64,000 nucleotides of DNA from NCBI GenBank assembly GCA_013150955.1, contig JAADJD010000017.1:36336-100335 (forward strand). Reading direction: 5' to 3'. This DNA comes from Calditrichota bacterium (GTDB taxonomy: Bacteria; Calditrichota; Calditrichia; RBG-13-44-9; J042). This document shows positions 43,868 through 52,752 of this stretch, in pieces. Both the position numbers and the translations under genes were made by a program. Numbering within the stretch: the stretch's first letter is position 1; each line of letters begins with the position of its first letter. Under the pieces are notes generated by a model. The model had not been told where the DNA came from. It did not search any database and saw only the letters and a program-made list of their open reading frames with translations.

Positions 43868-45107
43868 ACCGTGGCCATCGGACAACGGGCAGGCCGGCAC
43901 CCTTAGCCAGCACCTGGTGGCTTTCTGCCGGCTGCTCCGGGCGCATGGTGTCCAAACCGGCGTAGCCGATGCCATTGAGACGCTGAGAGCGCTACAATGG
44001 ATAGACATTGCCCAAAGGGATCAGTTTTACACCGCCCTGAAATTGTTGCTGGCCAAAAATCAACGGGAAGTGGAACTGTTTGACCGTTTATTTTGGGAAT
44101 TCTGGCTGCAAAAGCCGTCGCGGAAGAAAGCGACGCGGGAGGAAGAAACCTCCCGACAGTCGAAAGCACCACCAGCATCCTCCCGGCAAAAACAGGCCTG
44201 GGAACGTCAGATCTTAAACTGGGCCGATCCAGATCCTGCTGAAGACGAAATGTCCGTAGCCGGCTATAGCCCCATCCGGGTTCTGACTTACCGGGATTTC
44301 AGTCAATTCCGTTTCGATGAAATGCAGGAAATCATCAACCTGATCAACTGGATTGCCCGCAATCTGGCCGTTCAATTTGGCCGCCGATTGCGCCAGACAC
44401 ACCGATTTGACCGATTTGACTTTCGCCGCACCATTCGTCGCAATTTGCGTCGCGGGGGAGAGATTGTCGACCTCTCCTTTCAGACCCGAAAGCGCCAGAA
44501 ATTCCGCCTGCTGTTGCTGTGCGATGTCAGCAAATCCATGGAACTCTACAGTCGATTTTTGCTACAATTCATTTATGCCTTTCAGAATGTCTACCGCAGC
44601 ATCGAAACGTTTGTATTCAGCACCTCGATTCTTCGCATTAGCGAGATTTTGCGCCACGGGGACGCCCAAACGGTGCTGTCCCGCCTGGCAAGGGAGTTCC
44701 CGGAATGGTCGGGTGGCACCCGGATTGGAGAGTCGCTGGAGCAATTCCTTCAGCATTACAGTGGATTTTATCTGGACAGTCGCACCATCGTCATGATTTT
44801 GTCCGACGGCTGGGACACGGGTGAGGTGGAAAAACTTTCCTGTGCGATGGAAGAAATCCAACGACGATCGGCCTATGTTATCTGGTTAAACCCGTTAATG
44901 GGATATGAGGCGTATGAGCCCAGTTGTCGCGGCATGCAGGCTGCCCTGCCGTACGTGGACTTGCTGGCACCGGTTCACAATGTGGAAAGCCTCAAATCGC
45001 TGATCCACACGTTGATTCAAATGCGTCGGAAATCGGGTGTTTTAAAGCGCGCCCGTCGGGTGACTCATCTGGATCTTTCGATTCGCGAAAGGGGCAGTAT
45101 ATCTTGA
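43848..45107 (+). CDS. coxE: CoxE-like VWA-domain protein
   Basis: Protein of 419 aa. The C-terminal VWA domain has a MIDAS-like site: DVSKSMELYS (DxSxS), SGGTRIGES (Thr) and LSDGWDTG (Asp). The N-terminal part is helical and basic. It is the partner of CoxD in maturation of the molybdenum enzyme. The ATG at 43848 overlaps coxD by 20 bp with only a weak site; a TTG at 43812 is possible. A repeat begins 3 bp after the stop. Confidence 0.88.
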   Translation: MTMLQNKPWPSDNGQAGTLSQHLVAFCRLLRAHGVQTGVADAIETLRALQWIDIAQRDQFYTALKLLLAKNQREVELFDRLFWEFWLQKPSRKKATREEETSRQSKAPPASSRQKQAWERQILNWADPDPAEDEMSVAGYSPIRVLTYRDFSQFRFDEMQEIINLINWIARNLAVQFGRRLRQTHRFDRFDFRRTIRRNLRRGGEIVDLSFQTRKRQKFRLLLLCDVSKSMELYSRFLLQFIYAFQNVYRSIETFVFSTSILRISEILRHGDAQTVLSRLAREFPEWSGGTRIGESLEQFLQHYSGFYLDSRTIVMILSDGWDTGEVEKLSCAMEEIQRRSAYVIWLNPLMGYEAYEPSCRGMQAALPYVDLLAPVHNVESLKSLIHTLIQMRRKSGVLKRARRVTHLDLSIRERGSIS

Positions 45108-45109
45108 AT

Positions 45110-45287
45110 TAAACCCAGATTACGCAGTAGCCTACGAATGACACGAATGAACACCAATAAAAAATAAAAATAATAAAATGCACTGGATTCTATCTGAATG
45201 AAAATGTTTTCCCGGGTATATTCGCTATTTAGTTGTTTTTTTCGAAATCATTCGCGTGATTCGTGGTTTAACGCTTTATTTGGGTTA
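45110..45287 (+). repeat. Dispersed repeat (forward), abutting coxE
   Basis: Full copy from TAAACCCAGATTACGCAGTAGCCTACGAATGAC to CTTTATTTGGGTT. It begins 3 bp after the coxE stop and ends 100 bp before xdhC. Confidence 0.9.
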
Positions 45288-45388
45288 AATTTTTAACAGC
45301 ACAGCAATACGGATCGCTGTAAAAAGAAATGAATCCATTAGAGAATGTTGATTGATCGAGGAAAATTTTAGGTGATTTATTCGGGTTT

Positions 45389-46507
45389 ATGAAAGATTTT
45401 CAGGAAATATTGAGCACCTCGCAAGAATGGATTCGCCAGAAGCGGAAGGCGGTGATGGTCACCGTGGTGCGGGTGGCAGGAAGCACCTATCGTCGTCCGG
45501 GTGCCCGCATGTTGATTGACGCCTCCGGTGAAATGGTTGGCACGGTCAGCGGAGGGTGTCTGGAGGCTGACATCGCCGAACATGCCAAAAAGGTCATCGA
45601 ACAGCAGCAACCCGTTGTTTTAAAATACGATACGATGACCGACGATGGCGGCGTGTGGGGTCTGGGCAGCGGATGCAATGGCATTGTGGAGGTGTTGCTG
45701 GAACCCCTCACAAATCTGGTGCACAAAGAAGATTATTTTGCCTTCTTCCAGTCCATCCAGGCCGGGTACCAGCCTGGCTATTTTGTTACCGTGATCGCCG
45801 CACATGGTGAGCCGGCATATCCGGTGGGGTGCCACCTGGCCATTCATCCCGACGGCAGCGCGCTGGGAGAAATCACCCGTCCCGATTTGTTGGCCTTTGT
45901 TAAACTCAACCTGGAATTCCCGGAAGGGAAAACCTATCGACACCTGGAGTATGCAACCGAAAACGAGCGCTACGAATTACTGGTTGAGCAAATTGTTCCG
46001 CCACCGGAGCTGGTCATATTTGGTGCCGGACAGGACGCTGAACCGGTTGTTGAGCTGGCAGCTTTTTTGGGCTGGCGGGTGGTGGTGGTCGATCACCGTC
46101 CATTATTCGCTCAACCCGATCGTTTCCCTGCAGCCACCCAGGTCTTCCTGGAAGACTATGGGGCCTTTTTAACCAATCGCCCCATTCAACCTGAAAATCT
46201 GGTCATTATAATGACCCATCATTTTCTACATGATCTGACCATCCTGAAACACCTTTGCCAGCATCCACCGGCCTACATCGGGGTGCTGGGGCCCAGACGC
46301 CGGACACAGCAATTGCTGGATCAATTGAAGCAGGAAGGGGAATGGAACGAACAATTTCCAGATCGGTTGTTCAGTCCGGTGGGACTGGACATTGGTTCCG
46401 AAAGTCCCGAGGAAATTGCTCTGTCCATCATCTCCGAAATTCAGGCGGTGCGTGCGCGTCGCAATGGCGGATTCTTAAAATCCCGTAAGGGGCCCATCCA
46501 CCTCTGA
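45389..46507 (+). CDS. XdhC/CoxF-family maturation protein (copy 1)
   Basis: Protein of 372 aa. The N-terminal XdhC/CoxI domain contains RVAGSTYRRPGARMLI and GGCLEADIAE, and the C-terminal Rossmann part GAGQDAEPVVELAAFLGWRVVVVD with ILKHLCQHPPAYIGVLGPRRR. XdhC binds Mo cofactor, sulfurates it and delivers it to the large subunit. The start has no strong ribosome site (weak AGGTGA). The repeat at 46518 follows 10 bp after the stop. Confidence 0.92.
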   Translation: MKDFQEILSTSQEWIRQKRKAVMVTVVRVAGSTYRRPGARMLIDASGEMVGTVSGGCLEADIAEHAKKVIEQQQPVVLKYDTMTDDGGVWGLGSGCNGIVEVLLEPLTNLVHKEDYFAFFQSIQAGYQPGYFVTVIAAHGEPAYPVGCHLAIHPDGSALGEITRPDLLAFVKLNLEFPEGKTYRHLEYATENERYELLVEQIVPPPELVIFGAGQDAEPVVELAAFLGWRVVVVDHRPLFAQPDRFPAATQVFLEDYGAFLTNRPIQPENLVIIMTHHFLHDLTILKHLCQHPPAYIGVLGPRRRTQQLLDQLKQEGEWNEQFPDRLFSPVGLDIGSESPEEIALSIISEIQAVRARRNGGFLKSRKGPIHL

Positions 46508-46517
46508 TAGGTTGGTA

Positions 46518-46690
46518 AAATCCAAATAATGCGTTAAACCGCGAATCACGCGAATGAAACCAAGACATATCCATAAAATTGCGAATAAACCACAAAACAC
46601 ATTTTCATCCAGATATCATCCAATGGATTTTATTATTCTTATTCGTTTTAATTCGTGTAATTCGCAGACTATTGTATAATCTGGGTTTAT
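46518..46690 (-). repeat. Dispersed repeat (reverse)
   Basis: Full copy from AAATCCAAATAATGCGTTAAACCGCG to CTATTGTATAATCTGGGTTTAT, between xdhC copy 1 and the hicBA module. Confidence 0.9.
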
Positions 46691-46739
46691 AATAAATTTT
46701 GGGAAATTTTTATCAGATTAAAAAAATTTAAAATACTTA

Positions 46740-46994
46740 TCATTTAATCAATTTTAACCTGCGAAGGTCTTCTTCTTTCCAACCAATATCCTTAAATAAG
46801 CTTTGAAGGGTTTTAGGTCCATATGTTTTCTTTGGGTGGTGATGAATTGTTACGCGTTTACCGTTTGGTTTAAAATAAACCTGGATTGCTCCACGTTTGA
46901 CATCACGTTGCCAGCCGTCTTTTTCAAGAGCTTTTATTAATTCCTTTGAAGTGATATTTTTTAATTGATCCCAGATGTGTTTTGGAAAGGCCAT
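46740..46994 (-). CDS. hicA: HicA-type toxin
   Basis: Protein of 84 aa with the HicA dsRBD-like fold: LIKALEKDGWQRDVKRGAIQVYFKPNGKRVTIHHHPKKTYGPKTLQSLFKDIGW. The HHHP segment carries the catalytic histidine of this mRNA interferase. Next to and downstream of hicB on the minus strand, with no gap. The DNA is noticeably AT-rich relative to neighbours. Confidence 0.92.
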   Translation of the reverse strand: MAFPKHIWDQLKNITSKELIKALEKDGWQRDVKRGAIQVYFKPNGKRVTIHHHPKKTYGPKTLQSLFKDIGWKEEDLRRLKLIK

Positions 46995-47276
46995 TTAGGC
47001 ATATATGAACATTTTTTCGATATCTTTTTCATTTTCATTAAATTCCTTTACATCTTCTTCATCCAAAACGATATGAATTGGAATGGATTCACCATGTTTT
47101 ATAATGGAATCAATATATGCCGTCAAGGCGTCGGCCATTAGTGCCTCAGCTTCGGCCTTCGTTTTGCCATAAACATGCACCCCTTTCAATGCAGGGGTGT
47201 ATCCATGATAACCTTCACCATCCGCTTCGATAATGACTGGTATTTCTAATTTTAATTTCCTTCTCCTGCCGAACAT
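46995..47276 (-). CDS. hicB: HicB-type antitoxin
   Basis: Protein of 93 aa. It has the HicB partial RNase H fold: IPVIIEADGEGYHGYTPALKGVHVYGKTKAEAEALMADALTAYIDSII. No clear HTH at the C-terminus, only an acidic tail, so it may rely on the complex for DNA binding. It starts the minus-strand operon and its stop is adjacent to the hicA start. Confidence 0.9.
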   Translation of the reverse strand: MFGRRRKLKLEIPVIIEADGEGYHGYTPALKGVHVYGKTKAEAEALMADALTAYIDSIIKHGESIPIHIVLDEEDVKEFNENEKDIEKMFIYA

Positions 47277-47310
47277 GGCACTCTACCTATTTTATTTTGA
47301 TTAAATAAAC

Positions 47311-47324
47311 GTCTACTTAAAAGT
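47311..47324 (-). promoter_or_regulatory. Palindrome upstream of hicBA
   Basis: The stretch GTCTACTTAAAAGT contains a near-palindrome (ACTTAAAAGT). The same 14 bases in reverse complement occur at 36340-36353 before the methyltransferase gene. It is 35-48 bp from the hicB start and could be a promoter element or operator. Confidence 0.3.
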
Positions 47325-47481
47325 AAATCTTTAGAAGGGAATCGTGTTGTAATAAGTCACAAACAATGGCATACCTTTTTAGGTCTCTTGCATCGTCCAT
47401 TGTCCAAATATTGCTTTTTTCAATCCTTTCTTTTAATAAATATACAACTGCCGGCAGAAAAGGGCAAGATGCGGTAAATAT
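47317..47481 (-). pseudogene. Possible remnant of a small AT-rich gene
   Basis: Reading the minus strand from about 47481 to the stop at 47317 gives about 54 codons with protein-like composition (WTMDDARDLKRYAIVCDLL near the middle) but no start or ribosome site. It is cut off by the repeat fragment at 47493. Not recognised. May be a leftover of the hicBA island. Confidence 0.3.
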
Positions 47482-47492
47482 TTATTAAAAAA

Positions 47493-47606
47493 ATTTGTAG
47501 GCTATTGCATAATCTGGATTCATTCGCGTCATATGCGGTTTAAGGCTTTATTTTTATCCATGTTAATTCGTATAATTCACAGGCGAATACCAGATTTGGG
47601 TTTATT
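47493..47606 (-). repeat. Dispersed repeat fragments
   Basis: A short end TTGTAGGCTATTGCATAATCTGGATT joined to a partial copy ending GCGAATACCAGATTTGGGTTTA. The last bases supply the stop codon (TTA on the plus strand, 47602-47604) of the second XdhC gene. Confidence 0.8.
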
Positions 47607-48663
47607 CTGGTGTTCTCCTGCGAGCATTCCGCACGGCAACAATCTGGGCCATAATGGAAAGCGCAATTTCCGATGGATTCCGGGCGTCGATGTCCAGTCC
47701 AACCGGTGCATGGATTCGGGAGATGTCCTCCCGGGTAAACCCGGCCTCCAGTAGACGATTCACCCGCTTTTCATGGGTGCGCTGACTTCCCAGGGCACCA
47801 ATGTATGCTACTGGACTTTTCAACAGGATATGCAACGCCGGATCGTCGATTTTAGGGTCGTGGGTTAAGGTGACCGCATAGGTGTCTTCGTGCAGGGGCA
47901 CTTCTTTCAGTGCTTCCTGCGGCCAGCGGTCGTCCAGCACATCCGGCTGCCTGTCAAATCGCTCGGTAGATGTAAAGATGCGCCGGGGATCGATCACCAC
48001 CGTTCGGAAACCCAGTTCCTGTGCAAAATTAATCAGGGGAATGGAAATGTGGGCAGCTCCAATCAGCAGTAGCACCGGTTGTCGGGAAAAATAATGGCAA
48101 AAAATTTCTTCGCCATCGATATCGATTTGCTGGCTTGTTCGTTCCTGCCAGCTGCGGAGAACCGCATTGCGGAGTGGGGATGGGAGAGGGGAGTCGACCG
48201 TTCCATCGGTGATGGCCTCCGGGGTAATCAAAAGGTGGCGGTGATTTTGCGGTGGCAACCAGGTTAACAGCAAAGCCGGTTCGTTGGTGATCATGGCCTG
48301 CTCCAGTTGCTGCCAGATGGATCGATCTTCAGATCGCCCGGTAAATAGAAAGTGCGGTTCCACCAGTACCCGAACGCGTCCTCCACAGGAAAGCCCCACC
48401 GACCAGGCGCGCTCGTCACTGACCCCGAATTCCAGAACCCGGGGCTGTCCGTCTGCAAACACCGATTCGGCTTCCTGAATCACGGCGCCCTCAATGCATC
48501 CGCCGCTTACGGAACCCGCTACCAGTAAATCATCCCGGATCAACATCACCGATCCCGTTTCCCGCGGGGACGATCCCCAGGTCGCGATTACCCTTGCCAT
48601 TACCACGCGGCGCCCATCCGCTAACCAGCGCTGAAGTATCGGGAACACATCACGCATTTGCAA
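47602..48663 (-). CDS. XdhC-family protein (copy 2)
   Basis: Protein of 353 aa. XdhC domain ARVIATWGSSPRETGSVMLI and SGGCIEGAVIQEA at the N-terminus, and a C-terminal Rossmann domain with LIGAAHISIPLINFAQELGFRTVVIDPRR and SPVAYIGALGSQRTHEKR. A paralogue of the gene at 45389, on the opposite strand across the hicBA island. Its stop codon lies in the terminal bases of a repeat. It may belong to a different molybdenum enzyme. Confidence 0.88.
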   Translation of the reverse strand: MQMRDVFPILQRWLADGRRVVMARVIATWGSSPRETGSVMLIRDDLLVAGSVSGGCIEGAVIQEAESVFADGQPRVLEFGVSDERAWSVGLSCGGRVRVLVEPHFLFTGRSEDRSIWQQLEQAMITNEPALLLTWLPPQNHRHLLITPEAITDGTVDSPLPSPLRNAVLRSWQERTSQQIDIDGEEIFCHYFSRQPVLLLIGAAHISIPLINFAQELGFRTVVIDPRRIFTSTERFDRQPDVLDDRWPQEALKEVPLHEDTYAVTLTHDPKIDDPALHILLKSPVAYIGALGSQRTHEKRVNRLLEAGFTREDISRIHAPVGLDIDARNPSEIALSIMAQIVAVRNARRRTPE

Positions 48664-48775
48664 AATCTCCCATCATCACCCGCCTTAAAAATAGAAGCAT
48701 TCCCGTTCCGCCACAAGGAAAAGTTTACCGGGTAGCCTGAAACGGAAAAGCAGCCCCGTGTGGTTTTCCTGTCGG

Positions 48776-48821
48776 TCAAGTTTTCTTTCAACTTGATTAA
48801 ATTTTCACAAAAACCTAAATT
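48776..48821 (+). promoter_or_regulatory. Promoter with overlapping dyad before small gene
   Basis: TTGATT (48793-48798) and TAAATT (48816-48821) with a 17 bp spacer. The perfect dyad TCAAGTT / AACTTGA (48776-48782 and 48790-48796) overlaps the -35 box, as a repressor site might. Confidence 0.45.
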
Positions 48822-48853
48822 GGACACGCAATGGGAAAAGCTGGAGGACTGTC

Positions 48854-49084
48854 ATGCCGAAACGGTTTAAGGATCTGAAAGAAGGGGAATGCTTTCGCCT
48901 GGTAGAAAACCCGATTCTTTATTACGGAGAGCCCGTTACCCTGGTTAAGATCCCGGTGTTGCGCAATTACTTTCGAACCACAGGATATGTGCGAAATGCC
49001 CGCTTAAAAGAAGCGCATCGGGTACCATTACAAAAATACTACCACATTAAAGACGATGCTCTGGTGGAAGTGGTAGAAGATTAA
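48854..49084 (+). CDS. Hypothetical small basic protein
   Basis: Protein of 76 aa (MPKRFKDLKEGECFRLVENPILYYGEPVTLVKIPVLRNYFRTTGYVRNAR..). No signal or membrane segment; it has a beta-rich SH3-like feel, with the acidic tail LVEVVED. CTGGAGGACTGTC precedes the ATG. Not recognised. Confidence 0.65.
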   Translation: MPKRFKDLKEGECFRLVENPILYYGEPVTLVKIPVLRNYFRTTGYVRNARLKEAHRVPLQKYYHIKDDALVEVVED

Positions 49085-49166
49085 TCAAGATTTGAATATT
49101 TAACCACAACGAAAATCCAAAATAAACGCCACTAAAAATAAATAGTTGAAGTCGGAAGGGAACCTG

Positions 49167-49664
49167 ATGCCATCTCGATTGGATACCCGTAAATTGGAAA
49201 AGCCCATTCAGGAATATTATCCCGACGAACTGGCCCATTGTTATGGATGCGGTCGATTGAATCCTCATGGCTTACAGATCAAGAGTTACTGGAATGGAAA
49301 GGAAGCGGTGGCGTATTTCAGGCCACGTCCGTATCACACTGCGATTCCCGGATTTGTGTACGGGGGATTAATTGCTTCTTTAATTGATTGTCACGGCACC
49401 GGCACGGCAGCCGCCGCTGCCTATCAGGCGCAGGGGCGAATCCCGGGAAAGCCACCCCATTTACGCTTTGTGACTGCCTCCTTACAGGTCAACTATCTGA
49501 AGCCCACTCCCATCGACTGTGAACTGAAACTTATTGCCCGGCCGTCCGAGATCAAAGGACGCAAGGTAATTGTCGATGTGGAATTGTGGGCAAATGACGA
49601 GAAATGCGCAACCGGGCGGGTCATTGCAGTTCAATTACCCGAATCCATGGCATCTGGACAATGA
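49167..49664 (+). CDS. PaaI-family hotdog thioesterase
   Basis: Protein of 165 aa from the ATG at 49167 (GGAAGGGAAC upstream). It has a Cys-containing N-terminal CYGCGRLNPHGLQIKSYW motif, then the hotdog helix GFVYGGLIASLIDCHGTGTAAAAAY and the strand LQVNYLKPTPID. The family hydrolyses acyl-CoA thioesters; the substrate is unknown. Confidence 0.86.
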   Translation: MPSRLDTRKLEKPIQEYYPDELAHCYGCGRLNPHGLQIKSYWNGKEAVAYFRPRPYHTAIPGFVYGGLIASLIDCHGTGTAAAAAYQAQGRIPGKPPHLRFVTASLQVNYLKPTPIDCELKLIARPSEIKGRKVIVDVELWANDEKCATGRVIAVQLPESMASGQ

Positions 49665-49781
49665 GGTTGCGGCTGGAATCGTAACTGGCAAACCTTGCCC
49701 GGCGATCGAAGATTTGAATCTGCACGCAAGTCCCAGTGTTCCCACATTCGAACACGAACTCAGCGAACTAAAGACTATCTA

Positions 49782-50004
49782 TAAACCTGTGGATTACAGG
49801 AATTAACGCGAATAAAAATAATGAAATACAATTGATCCCAAATAAAGCGTTAAACCGCGAATCACGCGAATGAAACCAAAAATATCTACAAAATCTCGAA
49901 TAAACCCTGGAACACATTTTCATTCAGACACAATCCAATGTATTTTATTGGTTTTATTTGTGTTAATTCGTGTCATTCGTAGGCCACTGCTTAATCTGGG
50001 TTAA
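49782..50004 (-). repeat. Dispersed repeat (reverse) with flanking fragment
   Basis: A small piece (49782-49835) with ACCTGTGGATTACAGGAATTAACGCGAATAAAAATAATG precedes a full reverse copy (about 49836-50004). It ends 8 bp before the stop codon of the alcohol dehydrogenase gene. Confidence 0.87.
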
Positions 50005-50011
50005 AAATATA

Positions 50012-51025
50012 TTACGGATTCATCTTTAAAACCATCCGGTAACGTGCCGCTCCCTGACGCACTTTATCAATAGCTGCGTTAATCCGGGACACTGGAACCA
50101 CCTCCGTCTTCGCCGTAATGTCATGGAGCGCAGCAAACCGCAACATCTGCATGATCTGGTGACGACTCCCGATCGTGGATGCGCAAACCACAAGATGTCC
50201 TTCTAACAGGTGAGCAGGGGAGAAATTTAACGGTTCACCGGGAGCACCGACAAAGCACAATTTTCCCCGGGGACGCAACAACAGTAAAAATTGTTTCCAG
50301 TCCAGCGGATGATAAACGGTGGACAGGATAAAGTCAAAATATCGTCGATAGGATTTGAATTGTTCTCTATTGTCCAGTTGAATAAAGTGGTGGGCGCCAA
50401 GTTGTTTTACCTCCCGCGCTTTTTCAGGGGAGTGGGATATAGCGGCCACCTCGCAGCCCAGAGCACGCGCGAATTGAATGGCCAGATGTCCCAGTCCACC
50501 CACACCCACCACCGCCACTCGATCTCCGGCAGTAACCTGCCAGGTAACCAGCGGCGAATAGACGGTAATCCCCGCACACAGCAGCGGTGCCGCGACTTCA
50601 GGGGATAGCGATTCTGGCAGGGGAAAGGCAAACCGGCTATCCACCATGAGGCGCTCTGCAAATCCACCGGGTCGGCCCACACAGGTGGCCTCTTCCTGCG
50701 CACATAGGTTTTCCCAACCGGACGCGCACCATTCACAATGCAGGCAACTGCCGGACTGCCAACCCACGCCAACGCGCTGTCCCACCTTCAAATGGCGCAC
50801 TTCCGGGCCACACCGAACAACCGTGCCTACCACTTCGTGACCGGGAACCAGGGGATAGGCGCTGATGCCCCAATCGTTGTCAATCAAATGCACATCGCTA
50901 TGGCAGATGCCGCAATATTCCACCTGAATGTCCACCTCGAAAGGGCGCAACTGATCCGGAAGAGGTAGCGATATAGCTTCCAGTCTGGCGCCCGGTTCGG
51001 ACGCTGCGTAGGCCTGATAATTCAT
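50012..51025 (-). CDS. Zinc-dependent alcohol dehydrogenase (CAD family)
   Basis: Medium-chain dehydrogenase of 337 aa from the ATG at 51025 with AGGAGGATTAAA upstream. The catalytic zinc site is CGICHSDVH with GHEVVGTV following, and the structural zinc site is formed by SCLHCEWCASGWENLC. The Rossmann motif is VVGVGGLGHLAIQFA. The family oxidises or reduces alcohols and aldehydes with NAD(P). The frame extends to 51085 upstream, but the shorter start is better. Confidence 0.92.
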   Translation of the reverse strand: MNYQAYAASEPGARLEAISLPLPDQLRPFEVDIQVEYCGICHSDVHLIDNDWGISAYPLVPGHEVVGTVVRCGPEVRHLKVGQRVGVGWQSGSCLHCEWCASGWENLCAQEEATCVGRPGGFAERLMVDSRFAFPLPESLSPEVAAPLLCAGITVYSPLVTWQVTAGDRVAVVGVGGLGHLAIQFARALGCEVAAISHSPEKAREVKQLGAHHFIQLDNREQFKSYRRYFDFILSTVYHPLDWKQFLLLLRPRGKLCFVGAPGEPLNFSPAHLLEGHLVVCASTIGSRHQIMQMLRFAALHDITAKTEVVPVSRINAAIDKVRQGAARYRMVLKMNP

Positions 51026-51160
51026 TTTAATCCTCCTGAGTGTACGTACTGGCGGAAAATAAAAATGAAATGTCTTCCGGGGCAATGGTTATTTATGTTA
51101 TGACGGGAAGATGGAAAAAAGAGTTGTAACGTCTTTTGAGCATAGGATGAACGCGCATTA

Positions 51161-51191
51161 CAAGTCCTATAATATATATTATGTAAACTTG
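51161..51191 (-). promoter_or_regulatory. Dyad at the alcohol dehydrogenase upstream region
   Basis: CAAGT (51161-51165) and ACTTG (51187-51191) flank a perfect palindrome ATAATATATATTAT (51169-51182). It lies about 140 bp upstream of the adh start on the minus strand and could be a promoter/operator. Confidence 0.35.
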
Positions 51192-51238
51192 TATTTACGC
51201 CAATTTCCCCTATCCCTACAACAAGACCTCAACCCCAT

Positions 51239-52324
51239 TTAAGTCAGTGAAAACGGTTGCTTGTGCTTCAGAAGAATTTTCTCCATTAAATGGAACTGTT
51301 TCAAATAAGGTGAAATTTCGTCTATGTCGCGGATGAAATCTTCAAACGAATAGTTTGATACCCTGGCCATCAGCTCATTCAATAAATCATTAAACAGCAT
51401 CAGTAAATATTCACTCTGCTCCCCCTGAATATCGGTGTGGAAACTGAATTTTTCCTGAGAATCTCCCTTAAAATGAAGTTCTTGCAGTGCGGGAAACAGC
51501 TCCCGGTATTCCCCAAACTTGGCTTCAAAAATCTGATGAATCACCTCTTCATCCAATTTATCCTGAAAGATGTGGTATAGAAAATAAAATAAATCCGTGA
51601 ACACGTCTTTTAGAGATAATTCGTGAGGATTATCCAGGGCAGCTATAAAATGATGAAAATCCGATGGATGAATCAACGCCTGCTCCACAATAAAATGACC
51701 GTCTGGAAGCTGATTTACATACTCGGTAATCTGCTCCACCGTTTCCCCGGATGCAATCACCTCCTGAATCTTTCCCCGTTGCCACTTTAACAACACTGTT
51801 TTGGAGCGCGGCGTCTGAATCAACACGACCCCTGTAAAATGCTTTTGCTGTAAATAAATCTTCAAAGTTTCGAAGGTGCAATCGGATAAATCCCCCTCCA
51901 GCACCCGTGCATACGCCGAAAAAACTGTCTCCGTTTTAAACGGGATTCGGGCATGATCGAGAAATGTTTTCAGAAATTCATCCGAATTGCCATTTACAGG
52001 GCGTTGACACACGTACACCTGCTCAAGGCCTGCCTCCTTAAAAAACGGCTGAATCGCCTCGGTTTCGTCCAATACAAATACGGGTATGCTGGAACGCTGG
52101 AATACATGTCGCAACGCAAACAATGTCTCAAAACCATCCTTCAGTTCTGCAGGATTGTCCAGAATCAGTCCTACAACAGACCCATTGGTCTCCAGTAACA
52201 GGCGTCCCAAATCCTCGCAATGGGTTCGGGGGTAGCAATCGAAACCCAGTTGGGAAAGTTGATGGCACAAATGGGTTAAAACAGATGGCTGGCGTGAGAT
52301 GACAATGACTTGACCTAAGGACAC
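51239..52324 (-). CDS. Receiver-like plus DUF4388-like (PATAN-type) protein
   Basis: Protein of 361 aa starting with a GTG at 52324 (AAAAGGAGACAGGG upstream). Residues 1-125 look like a degenerate response-regulator receiver (VIVISRQPSVLTHLCHQLSQLGFDCY, GLILDN, IPVFVLDE). Residues 140-230 (YARVLEGDLSDCTFETLKIYLQQKHFTGVVLIQTPRSKTVLLKWQRGKIQEVIA) match the DUF4388/PATAN pattern. The C-terminal 130 residues are helical. It probably works in a signalling or motility system; no partner is adjacent. Confidence 0.78.
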   Translation of the reverse strand: MSLGQVIVISRQPSVLTHLCHQLSQLGFDCYPRTHCEDLGRLLLETNGSVVGLILDNPAELKDGFETLFALRHVFQRSSIPVFVLDETEAIQPFFKEAGLEQVYVCQRPVNGNSDEFLKTFLDHARIPFKTETVFSAYARVLEGDLSDCTFETLKIYLQQKHFTGVVLIQTPRSKTVLLKWQRGKIQEVIASGETVEQITEYVNQLPDGHFIVEQALIHPSDFHHFIAALDNPHELSLKDVFTDLFYFLYHIFQDKLDEEVIHQIFEAKFGEYRELFPALQELHFKGDSQEKFSFHTDIQGEQSEYLLMLFNDLLNELMARVSNYSFEDFIRDIDEISPYLKQFHLMEKILLKHKQPFSLT

Positions 52325-52466
52325 TTCCCTGTCTCCTTTTTTAATTTTCAGTTAAATGGGATTATCGACCGGTCACAGGACTTTGGTTAGGGAGAAAATA
52401 TTTTGGAAGCTTTCCGCAATTCTCCCGGAAATAGAAACAAATCATTAATTAGTCCTACTATACTTT

Positions 52467-52695
52467 TACCCAAATTATGCAATAAACCGCGAATCAAGCG
52501 AATAAAACCAAAAAATATCTACAAAATCGCGAATAAACCCTGGAACACATCTTCATCCAGACACAATCCAATGTATTTTATTGGTTTTATTTGTGTGAAT
52601 TCGTGTCATTCGTAGGCTATCGCATAATCTGGGTTTATTATTTTCGTTCAGGTTAATTCGTGTGATTCGTAGGTGAGTGCATAATCAGGGATTAA
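52467..52695 (-). repeat. Dispersed repeat (reverse) plus solo end
   Basis: Full reverse copy 52467-52636, then an extra end (52637-52695: GGTTAATTCGTGTGATTCGTAGGTGAGTGCATAATCAGGGATT). The rest of the 52325-52752 gap is AT-rich without a gene. Confidence 0.88.
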
Positions 52696-52752
52696 AAATT
52701 AAATATGTGATTATGGTGATGACAAGGCATATTCGGAGATGCGGATATGCGA

